A stretch of DNA of 64,000 nt from Porticoccaceae bacterium (GTDB lineage Bacteria > Pseudomonadota > Gammaproteobacteria > Pseudomonadales > Porticoccaceae). Numbering within the stretch: the first letter of the stretch is position 1; each line of letters starts with the position of its first letter. Both the position numbers and the translations under genes were made by a program. Location of the stretch: assembly GCA_021773435.1 (NCBI GenBank), contig JAJFKC010000007.1, positions 186,001 to 250,000 of the forward strand, written 5' to 3'. Shown here one piece after another: positions 9,632-18,609 of the stretch. The notes beneath the pieces are model-generated. The model did not search any database. It saw nothing but the letters and a program-made list of their open reading frames with translations, and was not told where the DNA came from.

Positions 9632-10531
9632 CTAGTCGGTGTAACCAAGGCTACGCAAAGCCCGCTCATCATCTGACCATCCACTGCGCACTTTTACCCA
9701 GAGCTTGAGCATAACCTTGCCATCGAACATACGCTCCATGTCGAGCCGCGCTTGCTGGCCAATACGCTTCAATCGATCGCCTTTAGTGCCGATCACAATT
9801 CTTTTCTGGCCTTCTCTCTCAACCAGAATAAGGGCGTTTATATGTAATACATTTCGGATATGTGAGAACTCTTCAATCTCTACATTAACTTGATAGGGCA
9901 CTTCGGCACCAAGCTGCCTGGTGATTTTTTCGCGGATTATTTCGGCGGCAAGAAACCTTTCACTGCGATCAGTGATCTGATCCTCCGGAAATAGATGTTG
10001 CCCGTCGGGGATATACCGGGCGATTGCCGCTTCCAGTGTATCCAGATGTTTACTTTGCAATGCCGATACTGGGATTAGCTCTGCGTCAGGTAAAAAGTCA
10101 TGGAGCTTCTCTAATGCTGGCAGCAAAGCTTGCAGGTCATCTACACGATCAATTTTGTTAATGGCAACAATCACTGGTTTATGCGATTGAAGTAGTTGCG
10201 TTGCGACCAGCTGATCTGTTTCATCCCACTGTTGCCTGTCAACAACAAAGACGACAACATCGACATCCTGAATAGCATTTTCAGCGGCTTTGTTCATCAC
10301 GCGATTCATTGCTTTTTTGCGATCTTGATGAATGCCCGGTGTATCAACAAATATTAGCTGTAATTTCCCTTCTGTTTTGATACCCAGCACATTGTGTCGA
10401 GTTGTTTGCGGTTTACGCGAAGTGATGCTGAGCTTCATTCCCAGCAAATGATTTAATAAGGTCGATTTTCCGACGTTGGGCTGCCCAACAATCGCGACAT
10501 ACCCACAACGCTCAGCATCTTCATCAGACAT
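9632..10531 (-). CDS. era: GTPase Era
   Basis: Essential GTPase that binds the 3' end of 16S rRNA and assists 30S assembly. The 299 residues show G1 [12 protein letters not shown] (about 16-27), G3 DTPG, G4 NKID, and the C-terminal KH domain with [13 protein letters not shown]. The ATG at 10531 overlaps the end of rnc by eight bases, which suggests coupled translation. Confidence 0.97.
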   Translation of the reverse strand: MSDEDAERCGYVAIVGQPNVGKSTLLNHLLGMKLSITSRKPQTTRHNVLGIKTEGKLQLIFVDTPGIHQDRKKAMNRVMNKAAENAIQDVDVVVFVVDRQQWDETDQLVATQLLQSHKPVIVAINKIDRVDDLQALLPALEKLHDFLPDAELIPVSALQSKHLDTLEAAIARYIPDGQHLFPEDQITDRSERFLAAEIIREKITRQLGAEVPYQVNVEIEEFSHIRNVLHINALILVEREGQKRIVIGTKGDRLKRIGQQARLDMERMFDGKVMLKLWVKVRSGWSDDERALRSLGYTD

Positions 10532-11255
10532 TTTTATAGGCCGGATCGCTTATCGCCTGAATACCTTTTATTTTTTGACCAGCACTAATCATTTGCTGGA
10601 GAATATTTTCGGCAGCTGCCTGTTCAGCTTTTTTTCTGCTGCTACCTTGTCCTGGTGAGTGTTGTTTTATATCTGGTAACAAGCATTCAACGGTGAATAC
10701 TTGATTGTGGTCATCGCCTGTCGCTTCAATCAGCTGGTAGATGGGTAATTCATGACCAAGCCCTTGCAAATGCTCCTGGAGACGGGTTTTGGCGTCTTTA
10801 TCCAAGGTTTCTAAAGACAGGTTATCAAGCCGAGTGCTAAACCAGTCTTCGATTCTGTCTTTGCATACGTCGATGCCAGCATCAAGAAAAATGGCACCAA
10901 TGATGGCCTCGACTGCATCAGCCAAAATTGAGTCGCGTCGGGCGCCGCCGCTCTTCATTTCGCCACTGCCCAGTTTTAGGTGTTCAGCAACGCCAAGTTC
11001 TCGCGCCACCTCAGCCAGAGTTAGCCCTTTAACCAGACTTACACGCAGCTGGCTAAGTTCACCTTCACAGGCATTGGTGAAGCGTTGGTACAAAATCTGA
11101 CTTATTACAGCGCCCAGTATTGCGTCACCGAGAAATTCCAGTCGTTCATTATTGTGCTTGCCAAAACTCCGATGAGTTAATGCCTGATCAAACAACGATG
11201 AACGGGAAAAACTATAGCCTATACGTTGCGATAATGGCTGATTGTTGATGTTCAC
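10524..11255 (-). CDS. rnc: Ribonuclease III
   Basis: Double-strand-specific endoribonuclease for rRNA and mRNA processing. The 243 residues show the catalytic signature [13 protein letters not shown] (about 36-48), the second acidic site [13 protein letters not shown], and a C-terminal double-stranded RNA-binding domain ending near [19 protein letters not shown]. The last 20 residues extend beyond that domain. The start is GTG at 11255, 16 bp after the DUF4845 gene. Confidence 0.96.
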   Translation of the reverse strand: MNINNQPLSQRIGYSFSRSSLFDQALTHRSFGKHNNERLEFLGDAILGAVISQILYQRFTNACEGELSQLRVSLVKGLTLAEVARELGVAEHLKLGSGEMKSGGARRDSILADAVEAIIGAIFLDAGIDVCKDRIEDWFSTRLDNLSLETLDKDAKTRLQEHLQGLGHELPIYQLIEATGDDHNQVFTVECLLPDIKQHSPGQGSSRKKAEQAAAENILQQMISAGQKIKGIQAISDPAYKNV

Positions 11256-11271
11256 TATTTATTTGTGTTTT

Positions 11272-11637
11272 TTACAAAGAGGTGTCATGTAGATTTTCAA
11301 ACACAACAACCACATCAACGTTGCCCATAAAATTAACCCTTTTCTCATAGTTTAATGAAACCAGTGTGTGAGTTTTTTTCCTATCAACTTTAAGTGCACT
11401 TATATTTATATCTCTAACATTATTAAGTGTCAAAGCAGCGCTAACTTTTCGACGAATATCTCGCTCACTCATCTTATGAACATCTTCATTGGCAAGCGCT
11501 TGTAATGAACCATTTACAAAATAGTTATCCATGAATAAAGGAGCAACTTTAAATGCAGCTGTCAGCATGAATCCACCTACAAACAGCAACACTAGAAATC
11601 CAATAGCGGATAAGCCTCGCTGATTACGTTGTTCCAT
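11272..11637 (-). CDS. DUF4845 family membrane protein
   Basis: Function unknown. The protein of about 121 residues has one N-terminal membrane segment (GLSAIGFLVLLFVGGFMLTAAFKVAP) and a periplasmic domain, matching the DUF4845 proteins found between lepB and rnc across Pseudomonas relatives. The longest frame begins with GTG at 11640; the ATG at 11637 is preferred because AGGAG lies eight bases ahead. Its conserved place in the lepA-lepB-rnc-era operon hints at envelope or secretion work, but nothing in the sequence proves it. Confidence 0.75.
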   Translation of the reverse strand: MEQRNQRGLSAIGFLVLLFVGGFMLTAAFKVAPLFMDNYFVNGSLQALANEDVHKMSERDIRRKVSAALTLNNVRDINISALKVDRKKTHTLVSLNYEKRVNFMGNVDVVVVFENLHDTSL

Positions 11638-11664
11638 CACATCAACTCCTGTTTTTATTTATCG

Positions 11665-12429
11665 TTACTTAATAGCGCCAACTCTATCAAAACTTGGCAC
11701 ACTAAGCATTTTCTCCCAATGCATCCAAACAGCAAATGCTTTACCGACGATATTTTCCTCCGGCACTGGGCCCCATACCCTACTGTCACTGCTATTATCC
11801 CGATTATCGCCAACCATAAAATAATGTCCTTCCGGAACAATAGCAGCGTAATTTCGGCCATACCTGCCCGCTTCAACATGCTTACGAATCAGATGATCAA
11901 CTCCTTTGAGGCGCTCCCCGATAACCGTGTAATTCGTGGTTTCAACGCCAATATCCGTATTGTTTAGCTGCATCGCCTGTGGCATTTTATTACCATTTAT
12001 ATAGAGATAGTTATCGATAAACCTGACTTCATCACCCGGCAACCCTACCACCCGCTTTATAAAATAACGATCATCATTGGGCGGAATAAATACCATCACA
12101 TCGCCGTGCTTTGGCTCACCAACATCAAATATTTTAATGCCACTCACGGGCAAACGTAGACCAAAAGCATATTTGTTCACCAGGATAAAATCACCTACTT
12201 CCAGGGTCGGAATCATTGATCCAGATGGAATTTGAAATGGCTCAACGACAAAGGAGCGAACCACCAGCACGATCAATAAAACCGGGAAAAACGGCGCGGT
12301 GGCTTCGACATACCAGGGCGATGGCTTATCTTTATCTCTCTGCTTAGAGAGATAAACTTTGTCCGCCAGCCACATCGAACCAGCTATTGCTGTCAGGACA
12401 ACCAAGATTAAGGGGAAATCTATATCCAT
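11665..12429 (-). CDS. lepB: Signal peptidase I
   Basis: Inner-membrane protease that cleaves Sec and Tat signal peptides. The 254 residues show two N-terminal membrane segments, the catalytic serine in PSGSMIPTL (about residue 73), the catalytic lysine in YFIKRVVGLPGD, and the conserved box GDNRDNSSDSR near the C-terminus. It sits between lepA (9 bp upstream) and the DUF4845 gene in one operon. Confidence 0.97.
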   Translation of the reverse strand: MDIDFPLILVVLTAIAGSMWLADKVYLSKQRDKDKPSPWYVEATAPFFPVLLIVLVVRSFVVEPFQIPSGSMIPTLEVGDFILVNKYAFGLRLPVSGIKIFDVGEPKHGDVMVFIPPNDDRYFIKRVVGLPGDEVRFIDNYLYINGNKMPQAMQLNNTDIGVETTNYTVIGERLKGVDHLIRKHVEAGRYGRNYAAIVPEGHYFMVGDNRDNSSDSRVWGPVPEENIVGKAFAVWMHWEKMLSVPSFDRVGAIK

Positions 12430-12438
12430 ATACTCAAT

Positions 12439-14241
12439 CTACCCGTTGTCAGATCTTAGAACCGCCAAAAAAGCTTCTTGAGGAATCTCCACTCTACCTA
12501 CCTGCTTCATACGCTTTTTACCCGCCTTTTGCTTTTCTAGTAGCTTTTTCTTTCGAGAAACATCACCACCATAGCATTTTGCAGTGACATTTTTCCGCAG
12601 TGCTTTTACCGTCGTGCGCGCAATTACATGCCCGCCTAACGCTGCCTGAATTGCCACTTCAAACATTTGCCGAGGAATCAATTCTTTCATTTTATCGGCT
12701 ATTAGACGGCCTTTTTGCTGGGCAGTATCTCGATGCACGATCAAGGCCAGCGCATCGACTTTATCGCCATTAATCAGAATATCCAGTCTGACCAGTGGCG
12801 CGACCTGAAAACGGGAAAAGTTATATTCCAGAGATGCGAAACCCTTACTACAGGATTTTAGCCGGTCAAAAAAATCCATTACCACTTCGCTCATCGGCAC
12901 ATCATAGGTGAGGGATACTTGATTACCCGCATATTGCATATCTTTTTGTACACCTCTTTTTTCGATACACAGGGTGATAACATTACCCAGGTATTCCTTA
13001 GGCACCAAAATGTTGGCTTCGCAAATTGGCTCCCGCATTTCATCAATATTGCCTGGATCTGGCAGGCTAGATGGGTTGGAAATATGGGTGATTTCACCAC
13101 GACCATTAAGCACTTCATAAATAACTGTCGGGGCGGTGGTAATTAAATCCAGATCGTATTCTCGCTCCAGGCGCTCCTGAATAATCTCCATGTGCAATAA
13201 GCCAAGAAAACCACAGCGAAAACCAAAACCCAGGGCATCGGATGTTTCCGGCTCGTAAAATAGCGATGCATCATTGAGGGTCAACTTGGCCAGAGCGTCA
13301 CGGAAATCCTCAAAATCGTCGGAACTAACTGGGAACAAGCCAGCGTATACCTGAGGATTAACTTTCTGGAAACCAGGCAAGGCAGCCGTCTCAGAAGTTG
13401 CTGCATGGGTAAACGTATCGCCGACCGGCGCACCCTGAATGTCCTTGATACCAGCAACAACAAAGCCCACTTCACCGGCCCTGAGTACACCCGTTTCAGT
13501 CCTTTTGGGGGTAAATACGCCGACACTATCAACTACATGGGCTTTGCCGATAGTCTTGCTGATGACTTTATCCTTGACCCGCAAGCTACCCTGACTGACC
13601 TTTACCAACGAGACCACACCGAGGTAATTATCAAACCACGAATCAATAATCAATGCTTGTAGCGGTGCATTCACATCACCCTGGGGAGGTGGTACGCGCA
13701 CCACCAATTGTTCAAGTATTTCCCGGATACCGACCCCGGTTTTAGCGCTACACGACACCGCTTCTGATGCATCAATGCCGATGATTTCCTCTATTTCTGT
13801 TTTCACCCGTTCCGGTTCAGCCTGGGGCAGATCAATTTTATTTAATACCGGAATTACCTCCAGCCCCTGAGCAATAGCTGTATAGCAATTAGCAACCGAT
13901 TGTGCCTCTACCCCCTGAGCTGCATCAACAACCAATAATGCGCCCTCACAGGCAGCCAGAGAGCGCGAAACCTCATAGGAAAAGTCGACATGGCCGGGGG
14001 TATCAATGAAGTTTAACTGGTAGATTTTGTTATCTTTGGCCGTATAGTTCAAGGTAACGCTCTGAGCCTTGATAGTGATACCGCGCTCCCGCTCGATATC
14101 CATCGAATCAAGCACTTGCGCGGCCATCTCGCGATCGCTCAGTCCATCACACTGCTGAATAAAGCGATCAGACAGAGTCGACTTGCCATGATCAATATGG
14201 GCAATGATCGAAAAATTTCGAATATGGTCGAGTTCAGACAC
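12439..14241 (-). CDS. lepA: Elongation factor 4 (LepA)
   Basis: Ribosomal GTPase implicated in translation fidelity and 30S biogenesis. Seen: G1 [14 protein letters not shown]2 [11 protein letters not shown]3 DTPGHVDF, G4 NKIDLP, and the LepA-specific C-terminal domain with [22 protein letters not shown]. The open frame runs back to 14355, but the GTG at 14241 is preferred: it gives 600 residues beginning [18 protein letters not shown], as in other LepA proteins, while the extra 38 residues upstream look non-coding. No strong ribosome-binding site is visible, so the exact start is uncertain. Confidence 0.95.
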   Translation of the reverse strand: MSELDHIRNFSIIAHIDHGKSTLSDRFIQQCDGLSDREMAAQVLDSMDIERERGITIKAQSVTLNYTAKDNKIYQLNFIDTPGHVDFSYEVSRSLAACEGALLVVDAAQGVEAQSVANCYTAIAQGLEVIPVLNKIDLPQAEPERVKTEIEEIIGIDASEAVSCSAKTGVGIREILEQLVVRVPPPQGDVNAPLQALIIDSWFDNYLGVVSLVKVSQGSLRVKDKVISKTIGKAHVVDSVGVFTPKRTETGVLRAGEVGFVVAGIKDIQGAPVGDTFTHAATSETAALPGFQKVNPQVYAGLFPVSSDDFEDFRDALAKLTLNDASLFYEPETSDALGFGFRCGFLGLLHMEIIQERLEREYDLDLITTAPTVIYEVLNGRGEITHISNPSSLPDPGNIDEMREPICEANILVPKEYLGNVITLCIEKRGVQKDMQYAGNQVSLTYDVPMSEVVMDFFDRLKSCSKGFASLEYNFSRFQVAPLVRLDILINGDKVDALALIVHRDTAQQKGRLIADKMKELIPRQMFEVAIQAALGGHVIARTTVKALRKNVTAKCYGGDVSRKKKLLEKQKAGKKRMKQVGRVEIPQEAFLAVLRSDNG

Positions 14242-14442
14242 GTTGTTAGCGACAACCGTAGGACAGATACGCCTATACCTATAACAGGAATAGACAGGTA
14301 TTGTGAGCGGGGCGCAGTCTAGCCTATTTGACTCCGCATCGCTATCTGCCCGCACCGATTATGAGTCACCACATCGATTAACTACCGGATTGACTAAAGG
14401 ACTAATTATCTGCCATCCACCCGGTGTTAGGGTGTGCGACCG

Positions 14443-15822
14443 TCAATCAATTTCTATGGTTCTAAAAACTGACCGTCCTCGCCTGAAAAATCGTAAAGCT
14501 ACAGGCGTGCCGCTGGGCATTTCTTCCAACACGGCCTGGTAATCAGCTAAGTCTGCGATGGTACGGTAGCCCAATTGTACGATGACATCTCCGACCTCCA
14601 GCCCAGCATTAGTTGCGGCTGAATTTGGCGCTACTTTGGTCACCACAACACCACCCGATATGCGCCACTTACTTTGCAGCTCTTCCGATATGTCCTCAAT
14701 CGTGAGACCCAACACATCACCCAGACCATCCCGAGTCCCAGCACGTCCATCGCCCGGACGTGTGCCGACAGTCACGCCCAACTTGCGCTCCTTACCCTTA
14801 CGTATAACCAGGACCGTTGTTTTCTTTCCGGGAGCTAGCGTGCCGACCGTATGGGGCAAATCACTGGCATCAATAATTTTTCGACCGTCAAACTCAATCA
14901 CTACATCACCAGCTTCCAGCTTAGCCTCATCGGCAGGGCTATCCGGTTCGACCTGGGCAATCAATGCGCCGCTTGGCTTTTCCAGGCCAAGTGATTCCGC
15001 CAGATTTTTGTCGACATCCTGGATATATACACCCAGCCAACCACGATCCACATGGCCTTTGTCCTTGAGCTGCTCAACCACTTCAGCGGCAACATTGGCC
15101 GGTATCGCAAAAGACAAACCGATAGAACCACCCGAACGGGTATAAATTTGAGAGTTAATGCCGACGACCTCTCCGTCTAAATTAAATAGCGGCCCACCTG
15201 AATTACCGGGATTAATCGCCACATCGGTCTGAATAAAGGGCACATAGTCTTCACCGCGGGCGGTCGGCAGACTGCGGCCAATCGCGCTAACAATTCCAGC
15301 ACTGGCTGAATAATCAAGTCCAAAAGGTGAACCAATCGCAACCACCCATTCCCCTACTTTTAAGTTATAGGCTGAAGCCAATTTAAGACTCGGCAGTCCG
15401 GTCTCGTCTATTTTCAATAAGGCCAGATCAGATCTGGGATCTGCACCGACCAACGTAGCCTTATACTCCCGCCTGTCATTGAGTCGAACAGAAATCTCAC
15501 CTGCTTCTCCAATAACATGATTGTTGGTTAATACATATCCATCACTGGAAATAATAAAACCCGAGCCCATTGCTGCAGATTTTCGTTTAGGGGCATTTCG
15601 TTGACCATAATTGCGTTGCCCGAAAAATTCCCGCAACGCATCGGGCATTTGGTCCTGTGGGTATTGCTGACGCCTGCGCTCCCGCGCCTGTTCAACAGCT
15701 CGGATTTTAACCACCGCAGGTGAGTTATCTGATATTAACTGGGTGAAGTCTGGTAAATTTGCCCAGCTCGTCGGCAAAAACCAGGCAGTAACAAGCAGTA
15801 CTGCGAAAAAGCGTCGAATCAT
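14443..15822 (-). CDS. mucD: Periplasmic Do-family serine protease (MucD/DegP-like)
   Basis: Periplasmic protease/chaperone that degrades misfolded envelope proteins. The 459 residues show a signal peptide (cleavage near SWA, residue 21), the trypsin-like triad H in NNHVIGEAG, D in RSDLALLK and S in NPGNSGGPL, and two C-terminal PDZ domains. Position at the end of the rpoE-rseA-rseC operon matches mucD of Pseudomonas, where it dampens the sigma-E response. AGGAG lies eight bases before the ATG. A 155-bp gap to rseC allows a separate promoter. Confidence 0.93.
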   Translation of the reverse strand: MIRRFFAVLLVTAWFLPTSWANLPDFTQLISDNSPAVVKIRAVEQARERRRQQYPQDQMPDALREFFGQRNYGQRNAPKRKSAAMGSGFIISSDGYVLTNNHVIGEAGEISVRLNDRREYKATLVGADPRSDLALLKIDETGLPSLKLASAYNLKVGEWVVAIGSPFGLDYSASAGIVSAIGRSLPTARGEDYVPFIQTDVAINPGNSGGPLFNLDGEVVGINSQIYTRSGGSIGLSFAIPANVAAEVVEQLKDKGHVDRGWLGVYIQDVDKNLAESLGLEKPSGALIAQVEPDSPADEAKLEAGDVVIEFDGRKIIDASDLPHTVGTLAPGKKTTVLVIRKGKERKLGVTVGTRPGDGRAGTRDGLGDVLGLTIEDISEELQSKWRISGGVVVTKVAPNSAATNAGLEVGDVIVQLGYRTIADLADYQAVLEEMPSGTPVALRFFRRGRSVFRTIEID

Positions 15823-15951
15823 TGCTTAAACTCCTGCAAACAAATGAAAGTGTCGTGGCCGGAAAGCCAACGGTTTAAAGTAACAGCTTACTAGTTGGGG
15901 TTGTGATTATATGAGTGGCTATACTTGCGGCCATACTTGAGGCTCTAGCCA

Positions 15952-15989
15952 AGCGCACCTATATCAACCGAGCGCTCCTATATCAGCCG
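15952..15989. repeat. 19-bp tandem duplication over the rseC stop codon
   Basis: Units at 15952-15970 and 15971-15989 differ at two positions. The rseC stop (15978-15980) lies in the second unit, so the first unit is a copy of the end of that gene placed directly after it. Confidence 0.85.
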
Positions 15990-16454
15990 AACGGTCGAAA
16001 TCGATTCTTGCGGATCGGTCGCGGTAACGACAACCGGCTGAATATTAGGTTTATTTTCCAGGTGTTTTGAAACCACTTGCACCAGCAATCCACCGATGCC
16101 AAGCCCCAGTACGCCGAAACAAATCGTCAACCATTCCTTGCCAAAAAGGTGTTCGGCTATTGCGCCACCAAATAATAGACTTAGTAATGGGCAAAGGTAG
16201 ATAAATAGAGACCCTTTAACCACGACATCATTTGGGATGCCTATTTCTAACGCTTGGCCAACCATGTAGTCGGTTTGATCACCAGGATTAAGTAATACCC
16301 GAATTCGAGATGCTCGAACCCTTATGCCAGCCAAAAGGCGTTGGCCGCATCCGGCTCTTGCACTACAGGTGCCACAGGTCGAGCGCTGTATCCCCTCGAC
16401 CCAAAGACAGCTCGACTCAATACCTACGATAGTTGTGGTTTCTTTAATCACCAA
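15978..16454 (-). CDS. rseC: SoxR-reducing/sigma-E regulatory protein RseC (MucC-like)
   Basis: Inner-membrane protein of the sigma-E operon, linked in other bacteria to SoxR reduction and modulation of the stress response. The 158 residues show the cysteine cluster CGTCSARAGCGQ (about 24-35) and two membrane segments (VVKGSLFIYLCPLLSLLFGG, WLTICFGVLGLGIGGLLVQVV), the RseC layout. Start choice is unusual: TTG at 16454 or GTG at 16451 both fall in the first of four 10-bp tandem repeats, and the GGTGA of the next repeat unit would serve as ribosome-binding site. Confidence 0.85.
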   Translation of the reverse strand: MVIKETTTIVGIESSCLWVEGIQRSTCGTCSARAGCGQRLLAGIRVRASRIRVLLNPGDQTDYMVGQALEIGIPNDVVVKGSLFIYLCPLLSLLFGGAIAEHLFGKEWLTICFGVLGLGIGGLLVQVVSKHLENKPNIQPVVVTATDPQESISTVRLI

Positions 16455-16484
16455 TAATCACCAATAATCACCAATAATCACCGA
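16445..16484. repeat. 10-bp tandem repeat, four copies, carrying the rseC start
   Basis: TAATCACCAA is repeated at 16445, 16455 and 16465, with TAATCACCGA at 16475. On the minus strand each unit reads TTGGTGATTA, so it offers a TTG and a GTG start and a GGTGA ribosome-binding-like core every ten bases. Confidence 0.95.
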
Positions 16485-16514
16485 TATGCTTTAACTTTAT
16501 CACGTGCAAATGCT

Positions 16515-16542
16515 CTTCATGGCCCTTACTTCATGGCCCTTA
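16515..16542. repeat. 14-bp perfect tandem duplication
   Basis: CTTCATGGCCCTTA occurs at 16515-16528 and again at 16529-16542, in the gap between rseA and rseC where rseB would be expected. Confidence 0.9.
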
Positions 16543-16612
16543 AATGTGGGGGCCACGACAACAGTTATAACGGAGAACAAACGCGTACAGACAAAACAAA
16601 TAGACAGCTCTC

Positions 16613-17398
16613 CTAATCTTGCGAAGAGTCACCTGGTAATGAGGCAGCAGACGATTGCGATCCTTCCGGGACAGACACATAGCTAATAGATGACACTTGT
16701 GTAGCATGCTGGAGCATCATTCGACTGAGGTAGTTTTGAATCTGCCGGTCGGCGTCTTTTTGCGTGTGATTTTGAGAAGACAGAACTGGTTTAAACGAAC
16801 CCTGAGTTCCCTGCGACGAACCGGTACTCACCGTTCGCGTATTAATCTGGGGCAAGGCAAATCCCGATGGCATTTGAAATTGAGGGCCAGGATTATCCGT
16901 AGGCTGGGCTGAAACGCCCGCAGCTGGGGCCGCATAGTCGGCAATGCTATTTGTCGACTTATTTAAACTATCAGGGCCTAATTCAAGTTGTTGCACACCA
17001 AATACCGCAACAACCGCTACTGACGCAGCGACGGCAAATTTTCTGAACAAGCCATTCGATGCCACTGTGTTTTTCGAATGTAGCTGGTCAGGCGATGCAT
17101 CGAGAGCCTTGTGAGCTGAACTGCTGGAAATACTGTCTGAAATATCAGGGTCAATATCTGCTGACATTTCCGGCTCCAGCGCGACAGCGCGAGCTATTTG
17201 CTCGGACAAATCGACTGTAGTTACAGCCGTCTGGCGTCGCATGGCCAAACTGATCAAATGGTAGCGATGCCATGTCCGTTTTAATTCATCATCCTCAGAT
17301 AGTTCTTTTGAGGTGCGGAAAAGCTCTAACTCGGATGCTTCATTATCCACCATAGCGGAAATGCATTCTCTCGTTTTGCTACCCGTTTGATCGCTCAT
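16613..17398 (-). CDS. rseA: Sigma-E anti-sigma factor RseA (MucA-like)
   Basis: Inner-membrane inhibitor that holds sigma-E until regulated proteolysis releases it. The 261 residues show the cytoplasmic anti-sigma domain (ISAMVDNEASELE near residue 12, then LKRTWHRYHLISLAMRR), a linker, a single membrane segment (KFAVAASVAVVAVFGVQQL, about 125-143), and a Q/S-rich periplasmic tail ending with DSSQD. It is longer than typical MucA (about 195). It follows rpoE after 368 bp, an unusually long gap for this pair. No rseB follows it. Confidence 0.85.
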   Translation of the reverse strand: MSDQTGSKTRECISAMVDNEASELELFRTSKELSEDDELKRTWHRYHLISLAMRRQTAVTTVDLSEQIARAVALEPEMSADIDPDISDSISSSSAHKALDASPDQLHSKNTVASNGLFRKFAVAASVAVVAVFGVQQLELGPDSLNKSTNSIADYAAPAAGVSAQPTDNPGPQFQMPSGFALPQINTRTVSTGSSQGTQGSFKPVLSSQNHTQKDADRQIQNYLSRMMLQHATQVSSISYVSVPEGSQSSAASLPGDSSQD

Positions 17399-17627
17399 AA
17401 ATCACTGACCCTTTGTCAAAGCTTTCTGTCTAGTTGCTTGAAAGCTACTTTTCTAATTATACCGCCTAACTATACGATTTACTGCCGATTATACGGCCCA
17501 GCTATCCGGCGCACGTTTTATCCGGTGTTTTTGATTTAGTACTCTATTCGGCGCTTTTTATCACGCTTATATTATCCAGTTCCTGATCATTCGCAACTCA
17601 CTAGTTGCTATCTCCTTGCCGGTCTCC

Positions 17628-17660
17628 GTTACCAGTTACCAGTTACCAGTTACCAGTTAC
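17628..17660. repeat. 7-bp tandem repeat, nearly five copies, in the rpoE-rseA gap
   Basis: GTTACCA is repeated head to tail from 17628 to 17660. The 368-bp stretch between rseA and rpoE (17399-17766) holds nothing else I can identify; no gene-like frame with a ribosome-binding site is seen. Confidence 0.9.
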
Positions 17661-17766
17661 GGTCGAACGTCGCCTGGTATCTCCCTATAACCCTGCTGAT
17701 CAGACCAGGTTGAGTCAAAAAGGTTCCACCCCGGGGGCGGTATACATAAATTGCTCAACATTGCAG

Positions 17767-18360
17767 CTATAACAGCCCATTACTCAGCGCTTTCACCTGT
17801 TGATCAATAGCTTCCCGTGCCCGAAAAATACGTGAGCGAACGGTTCCGACCGGGCACTCCATGATTGAGGCAATATCTTCATAGCTTAATCCTTCAAACT
17901 CTCTCAATGTCACTGCTGAACGAAGATCCTCGGGAAGGTTTTTGATAGCCTGATTGACGACCTGCTCAAGCTCGTCGCGATAAATAATGTTTTCTGGGGT
18001 GTCGACGTCTTTGAGGTTATCGTTACCGGAAAAATATTCGGCATCTGACGCATCGATATCACTGGCAGGTGGACGCCGACTCCTTGACACCAGATAGTTT
18101 TTCGCCGTATTGACGGCAATTCGATAAAGCCATGTGTAAAACTGGCTATCACCCCTAAAATTATTCAGCGCACGATAGGCTTTGATAAACGCTTCCTGAA
18201 CAATATCGTTAACTTCTTCTCGGTCATTAATATACCGACCAACAATAGCGTGAACCTTGTGCTGGTATTTCAACACCAGCAAATCGAATGCTCTTTTATC
18301 ACCCTTTTGTACCCGTGCGACCAGTTGTTTATCCGTATCCTTCGGTTTGTCAGCTGACAT
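17767..18360 (-). CDS. rpoE: RNA polymerase sigma-E factor (RpoE/AlgU)
   Basis: ECF sigma factor directing envelope-stress transcription. Seen: region 2 (RAFDLLVLKYQHKV, VQEAFIKAYRALNNFRGD, FYTWLYRIAVNTAKNYL) and region 4 (LPEDLRSAVTLREFEGLSYEDIA, CPVGTVRSRIFRARE), very close to Pseudomonas AlgU. The longest frame starts with GTG at 18399, but the ATG at 18360 (197 residues) is preferred: GGGAG lies just ahead and the likely sigma-E promoter at 18401-18428 would start transcription after the GTG. First gene of the rseA-rseC-mucD operon, divergent from nadB. Confidence 0.95.
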   Translation of the reverse strand: MSADKPKDTDKQLVARVQKGDKRAFDLLVLKYQHKVHAIVGRYINDREEVNDIVQEAFIKAYRALNNFRGDSQFYTWLYRIAVNTAKNYLVSRSRRPPASDIDASDAEYFSGNDNLKDVDTPENIIYRDELEQVVNQAIKNLPEDLRSAVTLREFEGLSYEDIASIMECPVGTVRSRIFRAREAIDQQVKALSNGLL

Positions 18361-18400
18361 ATCAGCTCCCACTTTTTTCCCCTCTCGTATCAATCCCACA

Positions 18401-18428
18401 GACTGACAATATTAAGCGATATTGGTTC
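18401..18428 (-). promoter_or_regulatory. Candidate autoregulatory sigma-E promoter of rpoE
   Basis: On the minus strand GAACCA (18428-18423) and TCAGTC (18406-18401) are 16 bp apart, resembling the sigma-E/AlgU consensus GAACTT-N16/17-TCTGA with mismatches in both boxes. A start about 6-8 bp on would give a 30-nt leader to the ATG at 18360. Confidence 0.4.
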
Positions 18429-18609
18429 GGCACCCGGCATAAATAGCGCACCTCCCTTCCCAGGTATCCTGCCAACGTCTCAAAAGGCATTTCAAAAGAT
18501 ATCAGTGGATCGATTGGGTTTTATACGACCATATACTATCATGGCCTATGTTTTTGACAGTCGCTCTTTGCAGTCAAACTCTTGACCCCCTGAGGCTCCC
18601 TGATTTCTG

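Noticed and set aside
12439-14355. Longest lepA frame starting at 14355
   Set aside because: The additional 38 residues do not resemble LepA; the GTG at 14241 gives the normal 600-residue protein.
14582-15145. 187-codon plus-strand frame
   Set aside because: Antisense to the periplasmic protease; Ser/Pro-rich shadow translation.
16445-17660. Clustered short repeats as a CRISPR array
   Set aside because: Units are 7-14 bp, directly abutting, without spacers; no cas genes.
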